Below, piece after piece: positions 44,984 through 53,786 of a stretch of DNA of 64,000 nt. The notes beneath the pieces are model-generated. The model did no database searches. It was not told where the DNA came from and was given only the letters and a program-made list of their open reading frames with translations. The DNA is from Halococcus thailandensis JCM 13552. Its GTDB lineage: Archaea; Halobacteriota; Halobacteria; Halobacteriales; Halococcaceae. Numbering within the stretch: the stretch's first letter is position 1; each line of letters starts with the position of its first letter. The translations under genes were made by a program, and so were the position numbers. The stretch spans positions 20,723 to 84,722 of the forward strand of contig NZ_AOMF01000174.1 of NCBI RefSeq assembly GCF_000336715.1. Reading direction: 5' to 3'.

Positions 44984-46351
44984 ATGCGGGACGTGCTGCT
45001 CATCACCGTCGATTCGCTCCGCGCCGATCACCTCTCGGCGGCCGGCTACGAGCGGGAGACGACGCCGTGCGTCGATCGACTCGCGGCGAACGGCCATCGG
45101 TTCACGAGTGCCTTCGCCCACGCCTGCGCGACACGGGCCTCGTTTCCCTCGATTCTCACCTCGTCGACCGCGCTCATGTACGGTGGCTACGAGCGCCTCT
45201 CCGAGAACCGAACCCTCGTCACCGAGGCGCTCCCCGCCGCCTACCGGGCGGGGGGCTTCCACTCGAACCTCTACCTCTCGGCGGAGTTCGGTTACTCGCG
45301 TGGGTTCGACACCTTCTTCGACTCGAAGAGCGACCCGTCGCCGGCAGCCCGACTGAAAGGAGCCGTCGAGGAGCGCCTCGATGAGGACGGCTGGCTCTAC
45401 GGCGTTCTGTCGAGAGCGGTCGACACGGCCGAGAAGGAGGCCGGCATCAACGTCGGGTCGGCCTACGTCCGGGCCGACGAGATCACCGAGAGGGCCATCG
45501 ACTGGGCCGAGAGCGAGTGCGATGGCCCTCGATTCCTCTGGACGCACTACATGGACGTCCACCATCCCTACCGCCCGCCCGAGCGCCACCAGCGCGCGCT
45601 CGGCGTCGATCTCGTCCCCGAACGCGAGGCGATCAGGCTCCGCCGGAAGATGATCGAGGCCCCCGACGAAATCACCGACGACGAACGCGAGACACTGATC
45701 GACCTCTACGACGCCGAGATTCGCTTCACTGACACGGAGATCGGTCGATTGATCGAGCACGTTCGGGAGACCTGGGGCGACGACACGATGGTGATCGTCA
45801 CCGCCGATCACGGCGAGGCGTTCGGCGAGCACGGCGGCTACAGCCACACGCAGACCTTCCACGACGAGATGCTCCACGTCCCACTGATCGTCGACGTCGG
45901 GGGCGATGGCTCGGCGACCACCCACGACGAACTGGTCGGGCTAGCCGACGTCACGCCGACGATCGTCGAGTACGCGGGCGGCGAACAGGCAGAGTCGTTC
46001 GTCGGCCACAGTCTCCGCCCGCTGCTCGACGGCGAGGGCGATTGGCCGCGCGAGCACGTCGTCGGCGACTGGGCCGACGGCAACCGTGGCGGCGGCGAGC
46101 GCCGCTTTGCCTACCGCGACCGGCGCTGGAAGTACATCGAGCGCGGGGACGGGAACGTGCTCTACGACCTCACGGCCGACCCCGGTGAATACGAGAACGT
46201 CGCCGACGGTCATCCAGAGGTATGCGAGCGGCTTCGCGGCGTACTCGACGACCATCGAGAGCGGATCGCGGCGAGCGCCGACGAGCTCCGAACCGTGGAG
46301 ATGGACGAGAGTACCAAGAAACGCCTCCGCGATCTCGGCTACGCGGAGTGA
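44984..46351 (+). CDS. Sulfatase-like alkaline-phosphatase-superfamily enzyme with Thr nucleophile
   Basis: A 455-aa enzyme. DVLLITVDSLRADHLSAAGYE holds the first metal Asp residues, and the nucleophile block aligns as TRASFPSILTS (about residues 50-60), again Thr rather than Cys/Ser. VIVTADHGEAFGEHGGYSH gives the other metal ligands and VHHPYRPP the usual loop. The C-terminal peptide KKRLRDLGYAE recurs in its paralogues here. A GTACTAAC box at 44951-44958 lies about 29 bases upstream. It probably acts on glycan phosphodiesters. Confidence 0.82.
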   Translation: MRDVLLITVDSLRADHLSAAGYERETTPCVDRLAANGHRFTSAFAHACATRASFPSILTSSTALMYGGYERLSENRTLVTEALPAAYRAGGFHSNLYLSAEFGYSRGFDTFFDSKSDPSPAARLKGAVEERLDEDGWLYGVLSRAVDTAEKEAGINVGSAYVRADEITERAIDWAESECDGPRFLWTHYMDVHHPYRPPERHQRALGVDLVPEREAIRLRRKMIEAPDEITDDERETLIDLYDAEIRFTDTEIGRLIEHVRETWGDDTMVIVTADHGEAFGEHGGYSHTQTFHDEMLHVPLIVDVGGDGSATTHDELVGLADVTPTIVEYAGGEQAESFVGHSLRPLLDGEGDWPREHVVGDWADGNRGGGERRFAYRDRRWKYIERGDGNVLYDLTADPGEYENVADGHPEVCERLRGVLDDHRERIAASADELRTVEMDESTKKRLRDLGYAE

Positions 46352-46360
46352 GCGGTAGCG

Positions 46361-47779
46361 ATGCGTATCGGCCAGACGTCGATCGTCAACTTCCTCTCGC
46401 AGGTCGCCACTTCCGTATTCGGCTTCGTCGTCACCGTCTATCTCGCGCGCGAACTCGGCGATGCGGTGCTCGGCAACTACTTCCTGGTGGTCTCCGTGCT
46501 GGTCTGGCTGAAGGTACTCGGCGGGCAGGGTATTCAGATGGCCGTCCGCAAGCGCGTGAGCGAGGGGGAATCGGAGGGGGCGTTCTTCGGCGCGGGCCTC
46601 GCCGTTCAGCTGGCCGCGTTCGTCGTGCTCGCCAGCGGTGTGCTCGTCTTTCGCGAGCCACTCAACGAGTACCTCAGAACCGACGCGGCGTTCGGACTGC
46701 TCGCGCTGCTCGCGACGGGGCTGCTCCTCTGGCAGGTGCGCGCGGCGCTCGAAGGCCGCCATCGAGTGGCGCTCTCCTCGCTGCTCGGCCCGTTCGACCG
46801 CACCGCCCGCGGTGCGCTCCAGATCGGCGTCGTGGCGGCCGGTTTCGGGACCGTCGGCTGGTTGCTGGGCGGCTACGTCGTCGCCGAACTGCTGACGGCT
46901 CTCGTCGGCCTCTCGCTGCTCGCCATCCCTCCTCGACTCCCGACCCGCGAGCAACTCCGGAGCCTGCTGGAGTACGCCAAATACTCCTGGTTCTCGGGCA
47001 TCGAATCGCGCACCTTCTCCTCGATGGACACGCTGGTGCTCGCGATCCCCGCCTTCGCGATCTCGTCGGGCCAGATCGGCGTCTACGAAGTCGCCTGGAA
47101 TCTCGCGTCGGTGCTCGCGGTGTTCGGCGCGTCGGTCAGCACGACGCTGTTCCCGGCGATCAGTAAACTGTCGAGCGCCGGCGAGGACGGCATCGAGGGG
47201 CTCATCGACGACGCGGTGGCCTACTCCGGTCTGTTCGTAATTCCGGGCCTCGTCGGCTGTGTGGTCGTCGGCCGGCGCGTGCTCGCCATCTACGGTGCGG
47301 AGTTCACCCGCGGCTACACGATCCTGCTCGTGCTCGTGGCCGCCAGACTGCTCTACGTCTACCAGTCACAGTTCACGAACGTGCTCGCGGCGATCGACCG
47401 ACCCGACAGCGCATTCCGGGTCAACGTCACCTTCGTCGTCACCAACCTCGTGCTCAACGTGACTCTCGTCGCGCTTGTCGGCTGGCTCGGCGCGGCCGTC
47501 GCCACCGCGACCTCGGCGACGGTCGGACTGGTACTCTCGTACTGGTATCTCCAGCAGTACGTCACGATCCCGATTCCGATCGGCGAACTGGCGAACCAGG
47601 TGCTCGCCGCCGTCGCGATGGGTGTCGTCGTTTTCGTCGCGCGCGGGTTCGCCGGTGCAGGCGTCGCGTGGACGGTCGTGCTGGTCGCCGTCGGCGGTGG
47701 GACGTATTTCGCCACGCTCACCGCTCTCTCGCGGCGCTTTCGGGCGACCGTCCGGCGGAACCTGCCGGCTGTGGGATAA
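46361..47779 (+). CDS. Oligosaccharide flippase (Wzx/MOP family)
   Basis: A 472-aa membrane protein with 12-14 helices, starting MRIGQTSIVNFLSQVATSVFGF and LARELGDAVLGNYFLVVSV, the pattern of polysaccharide transporters in the MOP superfamily (Wzx, AglR-like). It is expected to flip lipid-linked oligosaccharide across the membrane. Nine bases separate it from the upstream phosphatase-superfamily gene, so both are likely in one transcript. Such flippases are often specific to the glycan made by neighbouring genes. Confidence 0.88.
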   Translation: MRIGQTSIVNFLSQVATSVFGFVVTVYLARELGDAVLGNYFLVVSVLVWLKVLGGQGIQMAVRKRVSEGESEGAFFGAGLAVQLAAFVVLASGVLVFREPLNEYLRTDAAFGLLALLATGLLLWQVRAALEGRHRVALSSLLGPFDRTARGALQIGVVAAGFGTVGWLLGGYVVAELLTALVGLSLLAIPPRLPTREQLRSLLEYAKYSWFSGIESRTFSSMDTLVLAIPAFAISSGQIGVYEVAWNLASVLAVFGASVSTTLFPAISKLSSAGEDGIEGLIDDAVAYSGLFVIPGLVGCVVVGRRVLAIYGAEFTRGYTILLVLVAARLLYVYQSQFTNVLAAIDRPDSAFRVNVTFVVTNLVLNVTLVALVGWLGAAVATATSATVGLVLSYWYLQQYVTIPIPIGELANQVLAAVAMGVVVFVARGFAGAGVAWTVVLVAVGGGTYFATLTALSRRFRATVRRNLPAVG

Positions 47780-47844
47780 CCGTCGATACCGATGGTGTGG
47801 TGAAAGCCGAAGGGGTTTGGCGCTGCGACGCGGTCTTCCGAACG

Positions 47845-48786
47845 ATGACGTTCGCCGACTGGCTCGCCGAAACCGGAGCGCGGGTCGAGAGCGATGGAAT
47901 GGCTGGCGTCTGCGCGAGTGCCTATGAACTGTGGATCGGCGCGCTCCGCCGGGCCGACCGCTTCGCCGACCCCGGCGTCAACATTTACGACCGCTCGTGG
48001 GACACGCTCGTGATCCTCGACGGCTGTCGCGCCGACGTTCTCCACGGAATCGCCCACGAATACGAGTTCCTCGACACCCCGAGCACCCACCGCTCGCCTG
48101 GCTCGACTTCCTACGAGTGGATGGAGCGGACGTTCACCGAGGAATACCGCAAGGAGATGGAACGGACCGTGCAGGTTACTGCGAACCCACATTCCCAACG
48201 GTTTTTCGACGATGCTGATTTTCGAAAAATCGATCCAGTCTGGCGTGATGCATGGGACGAAACTCGCGGAACAGTACTCGCACGTTCGGTGACGGACCGC
48301 GCTATCGTCGCTGGCCGTGAGAAAGTCGGAACTGATGACCGTCTTCTCGTTCATTACATGCAGCCACACTTCCCTTCCGTTCCTGCACCGCTTATGAACG
48401 GGGTCGGTCTCGACGATTGGCTCGACGGGTCCGAGCATGCGTGGCAGGGCTTACGTCGGGGAGAATTCACCGAACGCGACGTTTGGCTGGCATACGTGGA
48501 AAACCTCCGCTATGTACTCGACGACGTGGCGATTCTTCTCGAAAACCTCGATGCCGAGCGCGTCGCTATCACCGCAGACCACGGTAACGCCAAGGGTGAG
48601 TGGGGTATCTATGGCCACCCGAACGTTCCCCTGAACGTCCTCCGGAACGTTCCATGGTTCGTGACAAGCGCGACCGATCACCGGACGCGCGATCCAGATG
48701 TGGATTCAACGACTGATGCGGAACCGTCCGACGAAACGGTTGCCGAGCGACTCGAAGCACTCGGCTATGCAGACGAAGGTACGTAA
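47845..48786 (+). CDS. Sulfatase-like phosphatase-superfamily protein, compositional chimera
   Basis: A 313-aa short member of the superfamily. WDTLVILDGCRADVLHG is the first metal block, HRSPGSTSYEWMERTF contains the probable Ser/Thr nucleophile, and AITADHGNAKGEWGIYGHP gives the second metal site; it lacks the long C-terminal part of its relatives. The frame is intact, but codon choice changes abruptly near base 48175: the 5' third uses GC-ending codons like its neighbours and the rest uses many A/T-ending codons. This suggests recombination within the gene. Confidence 0.75.
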   Translation: MTFADWLAETGARVESDGMAGVCASAYELWIGALRRADRFADPGVNIYDRSWDTLVILDGCRADVLHGIAHEYEFLDTPSTHRSPGSTSYEWMERTFTEEYRKEMERTVQVTANPHSQRFFDDADFRKIDPVWRDAWDETRGTVLARSVTDRAIVAGREKVGTDDRLLVHYMQPHFPSVPAPLMNGVGLDDWLDGSEHAWQGLRRGEFTERDVWLAYVENLRYVLDDVAILLENLDAERVAITADHGNAKGEWGIYGHPNVPLNVLRNVPWFVTSATDHRTRDPDVDSTTDAEPSDETVAERLEALGYADEGT

Positions 48787-48801
48787 TATAGACGACATCA
48801 T

Positions 48802-50208
48802 CTACGCGTATCCGAGCGATTCGAGCCGTTGCTGAACTACGGACGATGTTGTGGTGGTTTCCTCAACGGCGCGACGTTGAATTCGTTCGCGATGGGTTGC
48901 AAGATGGTTCCGGAACCTCTCCGCACTGGCCGTACACTCGTCACCTCTCTCACCGACGATCTCTGCTATCGAGAGACCGTCTGGTGTTTCGTATCCGTAT
49001 CCCGATGCCGTTGCGACGCCGGCCAGTTCGTGATCGGCCTCCGATGGGTCTCCACCGTCGGCGGCGACTCGTGCAGCGCTTCGGCGGTTGATACCGTGGT
49101 GTTCCGCGAAACAAGCGTACGGCTCGTCGGTAGCACTATCAGATTGTTTGACTTCCCATTCGTCGACCGATTCGGTCGGCAGAGCTCGGCCATCCGATGG
49201 AGCGTTCACCTCCATCAGTGCCAGTACCGTCTGGTGAACGTCGAGAATGCTAGTTGGCACGGTACACTGCTGGTCGGGAACACCCTCCCCCGAGATGATG
49301 CACGGTACGTGTGTGAGGGGTGGATACACTCCATATGCATGCTGCCAGACGCCGTGTTCACCGAACATCTCTCCATGATCGCTGAGCGTGATGACGTAGT
49401 CGAAATCCTCACGAAGCACCGAAAAGATCTCTTCGTAAATATCGGCGAGATAACGGACACTATCGTCGTAAGCCCGCTCCAAGAGTACGGAATCGATGGG
49501 TGGGCCCTCGCCAAGAGTTGCGGCGAGACCGTTGTAGCTATCACCGTCCTGTAATGAATCGCTATCGGACCGTCGATACGATTCGGGTGGTTCGTATGGC
49601 CAATGAGCCTCCATTAGGTTGACGAAGAGGAACTCGTCGCTACCGAAGGAGGTCTCCCGAACGAACTCGAGCGTTTCACTCGCACCATCGTCGTCGGGCT
49701 GTTGGGAAATACCGAGATCCCGTAGTTTGAGCAACGCACCACGTTTTATCGACGGCCATGTCGCACAGTCTTCGGTGACACAACGCCGAAGCCCGGTGAG
49801 ATATCGCCATGGCCCGCGGTTGCGTGTTTCCGTGACGAACGTTTCCCAGTCGAAGGTGTCTGTGTCGAGGTTCTGTACTCGCCACCCGCCGTCGAAGGAA
49901 TCAAAACCACGGTCGAACGCAAAGGGGGGAGTGATGTTGACGTTGTTCGAGAATCCACGCGTCGTGTGGCCGGATTCGCTGAGAGTCTCGGCCAGCGTTG
50001 GCTCCGAACAGTCGAGTGTCGTGTTCCCAGCGTGAACGCCGATCTCGCTCGGGTATTTCCCGGTGAACAACGATGCATGCACGGGAACCGTCCATCTTCC
50101 GGTCGCCCACATGTTCTCGAACCGTATTCCCGATAGCCAGTCGAAATGGCGCTGAAACGCATCGTATCGGAGTGTATCCAACACCACCAGCGCGACGTTC
50201 ATCACCAT
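48802..50208 (-). CDS. Sulfatase-like alkaline-phosphatase-superfamily enzyme with Thr nucleophile (lower GC)
   Basis: A 468-aa enzyme with VALVVLDTLRYDAFQRHF, nucleophile block TVPVHASLFTG (Thr), MEAHWPYEPP and VITLSDHGEMFGEHGVWQH. Codon use is richer in A/T-ending codons than anything on either side except the tail of the convergent gene at 47845. The start is ATG at 50208 or 50202; a long GC-rich frame upstream is antisense to the TrmB-type regulator gene. It ends QQRLESLGYA, similar to the end of the 44984 protein. Likely acquired together with the adjacent half-gene. Confidence 0.8.
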   Translation of the reverse strand: MVMNVALVVLDTLRYDAFQRHFDWLSGIRFENMWATGRWTVPVHASLFTGKYPSEIGVHAGNTTLDCSEPTLAETLSESGHTTRGFSNNVNITPPFAFDRGFDSFDGGWRVQNLDTDTFDWETFVTETRNRGPWRYLTGLRRCVTEDCATWPSIKRGALLKLRDLGISQQPDDDGASETLEFVRETSFGSDEFLFVNLMEAHWPYEPPESYRRSDSDSLQDGDSYNGLAATLGEGPPIDSVLLERAYDDSVRYLADIYEEIFSVLREDFDYVITLSDHGEMFGEHGVWQHAYGVYPPLTHVPCIISGEGVPDQQCTVPTSILDVHQTVLALMEVNAPSDGRALPTESVDEWEVKQSDSATDEPYACFAEHHGINRRSAARVAADGGDPSEADHELAGVATASGYGYETPDGLSIAEIVGERGDECTASAERFRNHLATHRERIQRRAVEETTTTSSVVQQRLESLGYA

Positions 50209-50228
50209 CGCTATCGTCCGGCTCTGTA

Positions 50229-51092
50229 TTACTCTTTCTCCACGCTCGACTTCGGATAGTCGGCGACGCTCTCGTGCTCCCAGATCAGGTCGAAGTAGCG
50301 CTTGAGCCCTGCCACAAAGGAACCGTTCTCGGTGAGCGCGGCCTGTCGCATCGACAGCGGGACGTCCTTCTCCTCGACGAGGAGAATTGCCCGCCCGCTC
50401 TCGTAGTCCATGCTCGGATCGGCAAGCGTCCCCCGCCACGGCAGTTTCTCGGTGCTGAATCGCACGCCGACGGCTGGATACTCGCTCTCGATGCGATCGA
50501 CGAGATCGGCCTGGATCGCGGCGTTGTCGGCGTCGAGCTGCTCGGGATGGAGCAGCAGTACCGCGATGTCGATATCGCGCTCGACGGCGTCGGCTAGCGC
50601 CGGTGCGACGGTGTCGAGATATTCGATGCTCTTGGAGATGATCCGGAGCTGCTCGTCGGCCTCGTGGTAGAGCCGCCGGGTCGCGGACTCGCTGGGTTCG
50701 CCGACGTCGACGACCGAGAACAGCTCCTCGGTAGGGGTCACGTCTTCGCTCGCGCGCTCGTAGCGCGGCTCGAACTCCTCCAGAAAGGCCGCGCGGTGTT
50801 CGTCGAGGTCGGCACGAAACCCCTCGTACTCCTGGCGTCGGTTCTCGACGGCGCGCTCGAGGATCGTCTCGGGCGATTGGGGCTGGTAGCGCTTCGGTCG
50901 TTCGGGGATCACCTTCACGAACCCTCGATCGGCGAGCGCGTCGAGAACGCCATAGATGCGGGCTTTGGGGATGTCCGTGCTCTCGGCGAGCGTCGGGGCG
51001 GTCGTCCGTCCTAGTGTGAACAGCTCCGTCAGTGCCCGTTCTTCGTACTCGGTGAGGCCGACTCTGTCGAGAGTTCCGGTTGGATCGCTCAT
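50229..51092 (-). CDS. TrmB-family transcriptional regulator
   Basis: A 287-aa regulator. The N-terminal winged helix reads LTEYEERALTELFTLGRTTAPTLAESTDIPKARIYGVLDALADRGFV (given in parts: YEERALTELF, DIPKARIYGVLDAL). A coiled linker follows (about 85-125), then a phospholipase-D-like effector domain (about 140-270, ISKSIEYLDTVAPALADAVERDIDIAVLL). Family members sense sugars or sugar phosphates. It is shorter than the well-studied Halobacterium TrmB, so it is a paralogue. A perfect palindrome lies in the divergent region 70 bases upstream. Confidence 0.88.
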   Translation of the reverse strand: MSDPTGTLDRVGLTEYEERALTELFTLGRTTAPTLAESTDIPKARIYGVLDALADRGFVKVIPERPKRYQPQSPETILERAVENRRQEYEGFRADLDEHRAAFLEEFEPRYERASEDVTPTEELFSVVDVGEPSESATRRLYHEADEQLRIISKSIEYLDTVAPALADAVERDIDIAVLLLHPEQLDADNAAIQADLVDRIESEYPAVGVRFSTEKLPWRGTLADPSMDYESGRAILLVEEKDVPLSMRQAALTENGSFVAGLKRYFDLIWEHESVADYPKSSVEKE

Positions 51093-51138
51093 GGTCGCCC
51101 TCCGGCGGGCGGGGTTGTAAACGCGCCGTCGGGGAAAG

Positions 51139-51146
51139 CTATTTAA
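51139..51146 (+). promoter_or_regulatory. TATA box of the 35-aa Cys protein gene
   Basis: CTATTTAA lies about 42 bases before the ATG at 51185, which places the transcription start near 51168-51172, inside the palindrome at 51162-51184. Confidence 0.6.
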
Positions 51147-51161
51147 CGTCCCGGCGTCACG

Positions 51162-51184
51162 AGTTACTCGGAGAGCGAGTAACT
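51162..51184. promoter_or_regulatory. Perfect palindromic operator of TrmB type
   Basis: Nine-base arms AGTTACTCG (51162-51170) and CGAGTAACT (51176-51184) are separated by five bases and end directly at the start codon of the small gene. They contain TACT-N8-GAGTA, the consensus I recall for Halobacterium TrmB sites (TACT-N7/8-GAGTA). The position over the expected transcription start suits repression. In RNA it would also form a hairpin adjacent to the start codon. Confidence 0.75.
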
Positions 51185-51292
51185 ATGGAAACGGACACGT
51201 CAACCGACGACGATCATCTCGCGGACGTCCCGGACGGCTGTGGCTGCACCGAGATCTGGGAGCATCTGAGCGAACAGCGCGACGAGGAGTGA
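51185..51292 (+). CDS. 35-aa acidic Cys-containing micro-protein
   Basis: The peptide METDTSTDDDHLADVPDG continues with CGCTEIWEHLSEQRDEE. A strong TATA box and a perfect palindrome directly upstream, divergent from the TrmB-type regulator, support it as a real gene. The C-G-C pair and following helix could bind metal or a partner. I know it as a type of small conserved haloarchaeal protein, without a function. Expression is probably controlled through the palindrome. Confidence 0.7.
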   Translation: METDTSTDDDHLADVPDGCGCTEIWEHLSEQRDEE

Positions 51293-51352
51293 GCGGTCGG
51301 GACGCGACGTGAGTGCCAAAGGGTTTTGCGCGTGGCCCGACCAGAGCCGTCA

Positions 51353-52387
51353 ATGGCCGATCGCGGTGACGTTTGCGTTCTGATCCCTACCTTCGACGAG
51401 GCCGCGACCATCGGGGGCGTCGTCGACGGTTTCGTCGAGCGCGGCTTTTCGAACGTGCTCGTCGTCGACGGTCACTCGACCGACGGCACGCGGGAACTCG
51501 CCCGCGAGCACGGCGCACGCGTCATCGAACAGTCCGGTCACGGGAAGGGCGGCGGCAAGGGCCAAGCCGTCCGCGAGGGCGTCGCGCACTCGACGGCCCC
51601 CTACGTTCTGATGCTCGACGGCGACGGCACCTACCGTCCGGCCGATGCCAAGGCGTTGCTCGACCCGCTTCTCACTGGCGAGGCCGACCACGTCATCGGC
51701 GATCGGTACGCCGACATGGCCGACGGTGCGATGACGCGGTTTAACGGGGTGGGAAATCGACTCATCAACCGTGCCTTCCGCACCGTCCACGGTCGCGACG
51801 TCGGCGACGTTCTCAGCGGCTATCGCGCGTTCACTCGCGAGTCGTTCGAGCGGTGCCGACCGACGGCCGAGGGGTTCGGCATCGAGACCGAACTCGCCGT
51901 CGAGTGCGTCAAACACGGCATCCCCACGCAGGTCGTTCCGATCACCTACCGCGCCCGGCCCGCCGAGTCGGAGACGAACCTCCGGCCCGTGCGCGACGGC
52001 GCGCGCATCCTGCTCACGCTCTATCGCCTGGCCAAGACGAACAACCCCCTGTTCTATTTCGGGAGCGCCGGCGCACTCTCGGGGTTCGTCGGTGCGGTTC
52101 TGGCCGCCTACGTCCTCGTCGAGTGGCTCACGCTTCGTATCTCCCACGAGGTGCTCGCGGTCGCGGCGGCCTTCGCGGTCATCGTCGGCGTCCAGCTGGT
52201 GATGTTCGGCGTGCTCTCGGACATGATCCTCGCGATCAATCGCGAGCAGACGCGCCGGTTCGAGGGGCTCGTCGAAAACGTGCGGAACGATTCGCGATCG
52301 GCGGCCGACGACGAGCCGCGAGCCGAGCGCGCTCGCGTGGACGACCGGCGCGAGCGCGTGAGCGGGCGGGCGGGCGAACGCGACTAG
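51353..52387 (+). CDS. aglJ: Dolichol-phosphate hexosyltransferase AglJ
   Basis: A 344-aa GT2 with a soluble domain (VCVLIPTFDEAATIGGVVDGF, LVVDGHSTDGT, VLMLDGDGTYRPADA, LSGYRAFTRESFERC) and two C-terminal helices (about 235-305). This is the AglJ pattern: transfer of the first hexose from a nucleotide sugar to dolichol phosphate in archaeal N-glycosylation, on the cytoplasmic face. The charged tail after residue 310 is variable. Start ATG at 51353. Its 3' end overlaps the convergent 106-aa gene by four bases. Confidence 0.9.
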   Translation: MADRGDVCVLIPTFDEAATIGGVVDGFVERGFSNVLVVDGHSTDGTRELAREHGARVIEQSGHGKGGGKGQAVREGVAHSTAPYVLMLDGDGTYRPADAKALLDPLLTGEADHVIGDRYADMADGAMTRFNGVGNRLINRAFRTVHGRDVGDVLSGYRAFTRESFERCRPTAEGFGIETELAVECVKHGIPTQVVPITYRARPAESETNLRPVRDGARILLTLYRLAKTNNPLFYFGSAGALSGFVGAVLAAYVLVEWLTLRISHEVLAVAAAFAVIVGVQLVMFGVLSDMILAINREQTRRFEGLVENVRNDSRSAADDEPRAERARVDDRRERVSGRAGERD

Positions 52388-52704
52388 AAGAGCGAGCGGA
52401 GCCGTCCCAGAATCCCGGTGGAGGCCGAGCGGCGGTGGCGCTCGAACACCGGATGGAGCGCGTCGTGTAGTTCGTCCGCGGAGTCGAACCGTTCCTGGTC
52501 CGCGCGATCGAGCGCCGTCGAGAGCGCCAGCCCGTTGCCGGCGGGGTCACAGGGGATCTCGGGGTCGTCGAGCACGCGGACCAGTTCCGCCGAGCCGATG
52601 GGATAGGAGACGTCGGCGCGGTCGAGGCGCTCGGCGAGCGCGGCGATGCCGAACGCGAGGCTCTCCGGCTCGTCGGCGTCGTCCTGCGGCGGTCTGACAC
52701 CCAT
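52384..52704 (-). CDS. Small conserved haloarchaeal protein (DUF5789-like)
   Basis: A 106-aa acidic protein. The stretch LDRADVSYPIGSAELVRVLDDPEI and DSADELHDALHPVFERH resemble the DUF5789 family, in which a short alpha/beta fold has a YP-x-x-x-x-EL signature. No function is known. It sits tail to tail with aglJ. Confidence 0.6.
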   Translation of the reverse strand: MGVRPPQDDADEPESLAFGIAALAERLDRADVSYPIGSAELVRVLDDPEIPCDPAGNGLALSTALDRADQERFDSADELHDALHPVFERHRRSASTGILGRLRSLF

Positions 52705-52823
52705 GACGGGGCGTAACGACCGAGCAACGAAAAACCTGCGGCACGAACGCTCGTCGATCCCGTTCGTCGGTCGGTGGGGAGACAGGGTGAAGGTTTATTC
52801 GCCCGCCACCGGGAACCGTTCGT

Positions 52824-53786
52824 ATGGACGTTGGCGTGCTCACCGTACCCCTCGGCGACCAGCCGCTCGACGAAACGCTCGCCTATCTCGGCGATCTCGA
52901 CGTCGACACCGTCGAACTGGGCTGTGGCGGCAACCCCGGCGACGACCATCTCGTGCGCGAGGAGTATCTCGACGACGAGGCGGCCCAGGACGAGTTGCAG
53001 GAACGACTCGACGAGCACGATCTCCGGGTGAGCGCGCTCGCGACGCACAACAACCCGCTCCATCCCGACGACGAGCGCGCCGCCGCGGCCGACACCGAAC
53101 TCCGAGAGGCGATCGAACTCGCCGCCCAGCTGGGCGTCGACACCGTCACGACCTTCTCGGGGCTGCCCGCCGGTGGACCGAACGACGAGGTGCCCAACTG
53201 GATCACCGCCCCGTGGCCGGCCGAGCACAAGGAGGCCCACGATTACCAGTGGGAGGTCGCCGAGGACTACTGGACGGAACTCGCCGCATTCGCCGACGAG
53301 CAGGGAGTCGACATCGCCATCGAGATGCATCCGAACATGCTCGTCTACGAGCCGACGGGGATGGAGCGACTGCGCGAGGCCACCAACGAGCGCATCGGTG
53401 CGAACTTCGACCCCTCGCATCTCTACTGGCAGGGCATCGACGTGCCGCGCGCGATCCGCTATCTCGGCGAGGCGATCCACCACGTTCACGCGAAAGATAC
53501 CGGACTCTACGAGGCCAACGCCGACGTCAAGGGCTATCTCGACACGACACCCTACACCGAGGAGGCGGAGCGCTCGTGGCTGTTCAGAACCGTGGGCTAC
53601 GGCCACGGCGAATCCCACTGGAAGGAGGTCGTCTCGACGCTCAGAATGGTCGGCTACGACGGCGCGCTCTCGATCGAACACGAGGACTCGCTGACGAGTT
53701 CGCGCGAGGGCCTGGAGAAGGCCGTCGACGTACTCTCGCGGGCGGTGTTCGCGACCACGCCCGGCGACGCCTACTGGGCGGAGTAG
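52824..53786 (+). CDS. Sugar phosphate isomerase/epimerase (xylose isomerase-like TIM barrel)
   Basis: A 320-aa TIM barrel of the AP-endonuclease-2/xylose-isomerase superfamily. Metal ligands are visible as Glu in AIEMHPN (about residue 172), Asp in NFDPSHLYWQG (about 198), His in HHVHAKDTG (about 224) and Glu in SIEHEDS (about 290). The substrate is unknown; relatives isomerise or epimerise keto sugars and inositols. A GTTTATTC box at 52793-52800 sits 27 bases upstream. It is separated from likely partner genes by the AT-rich island. Confidence 0.82.
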   Translation: MDVGVLTVPLGDQPLDETLAYLGDLDVDTVELGCGGNPGDDHLVREEYLDDEAAQDELQERLDEHDLRVSALATHNNPLHPDDERAAAADTELREAIELAAQLGVDTVTTFSGLPAGGPNDEVPNWITAPWPAEHKEAHDYQWEVAEDYWTELAAFADEQGVDIAIEMHPNMLVYEPTGMERLREATNERIGANFDPSHLYWQGIDVPRAIRYLGEAIHHVHAKDTGLYEANADVKGYLDTTPYTEEAERSWLFRTVGYGHGESHWKEVVSTLRMVGYDGALSIEHEDSLTSSREGLEKAVDVLSRAVFATTPGDAYWAE

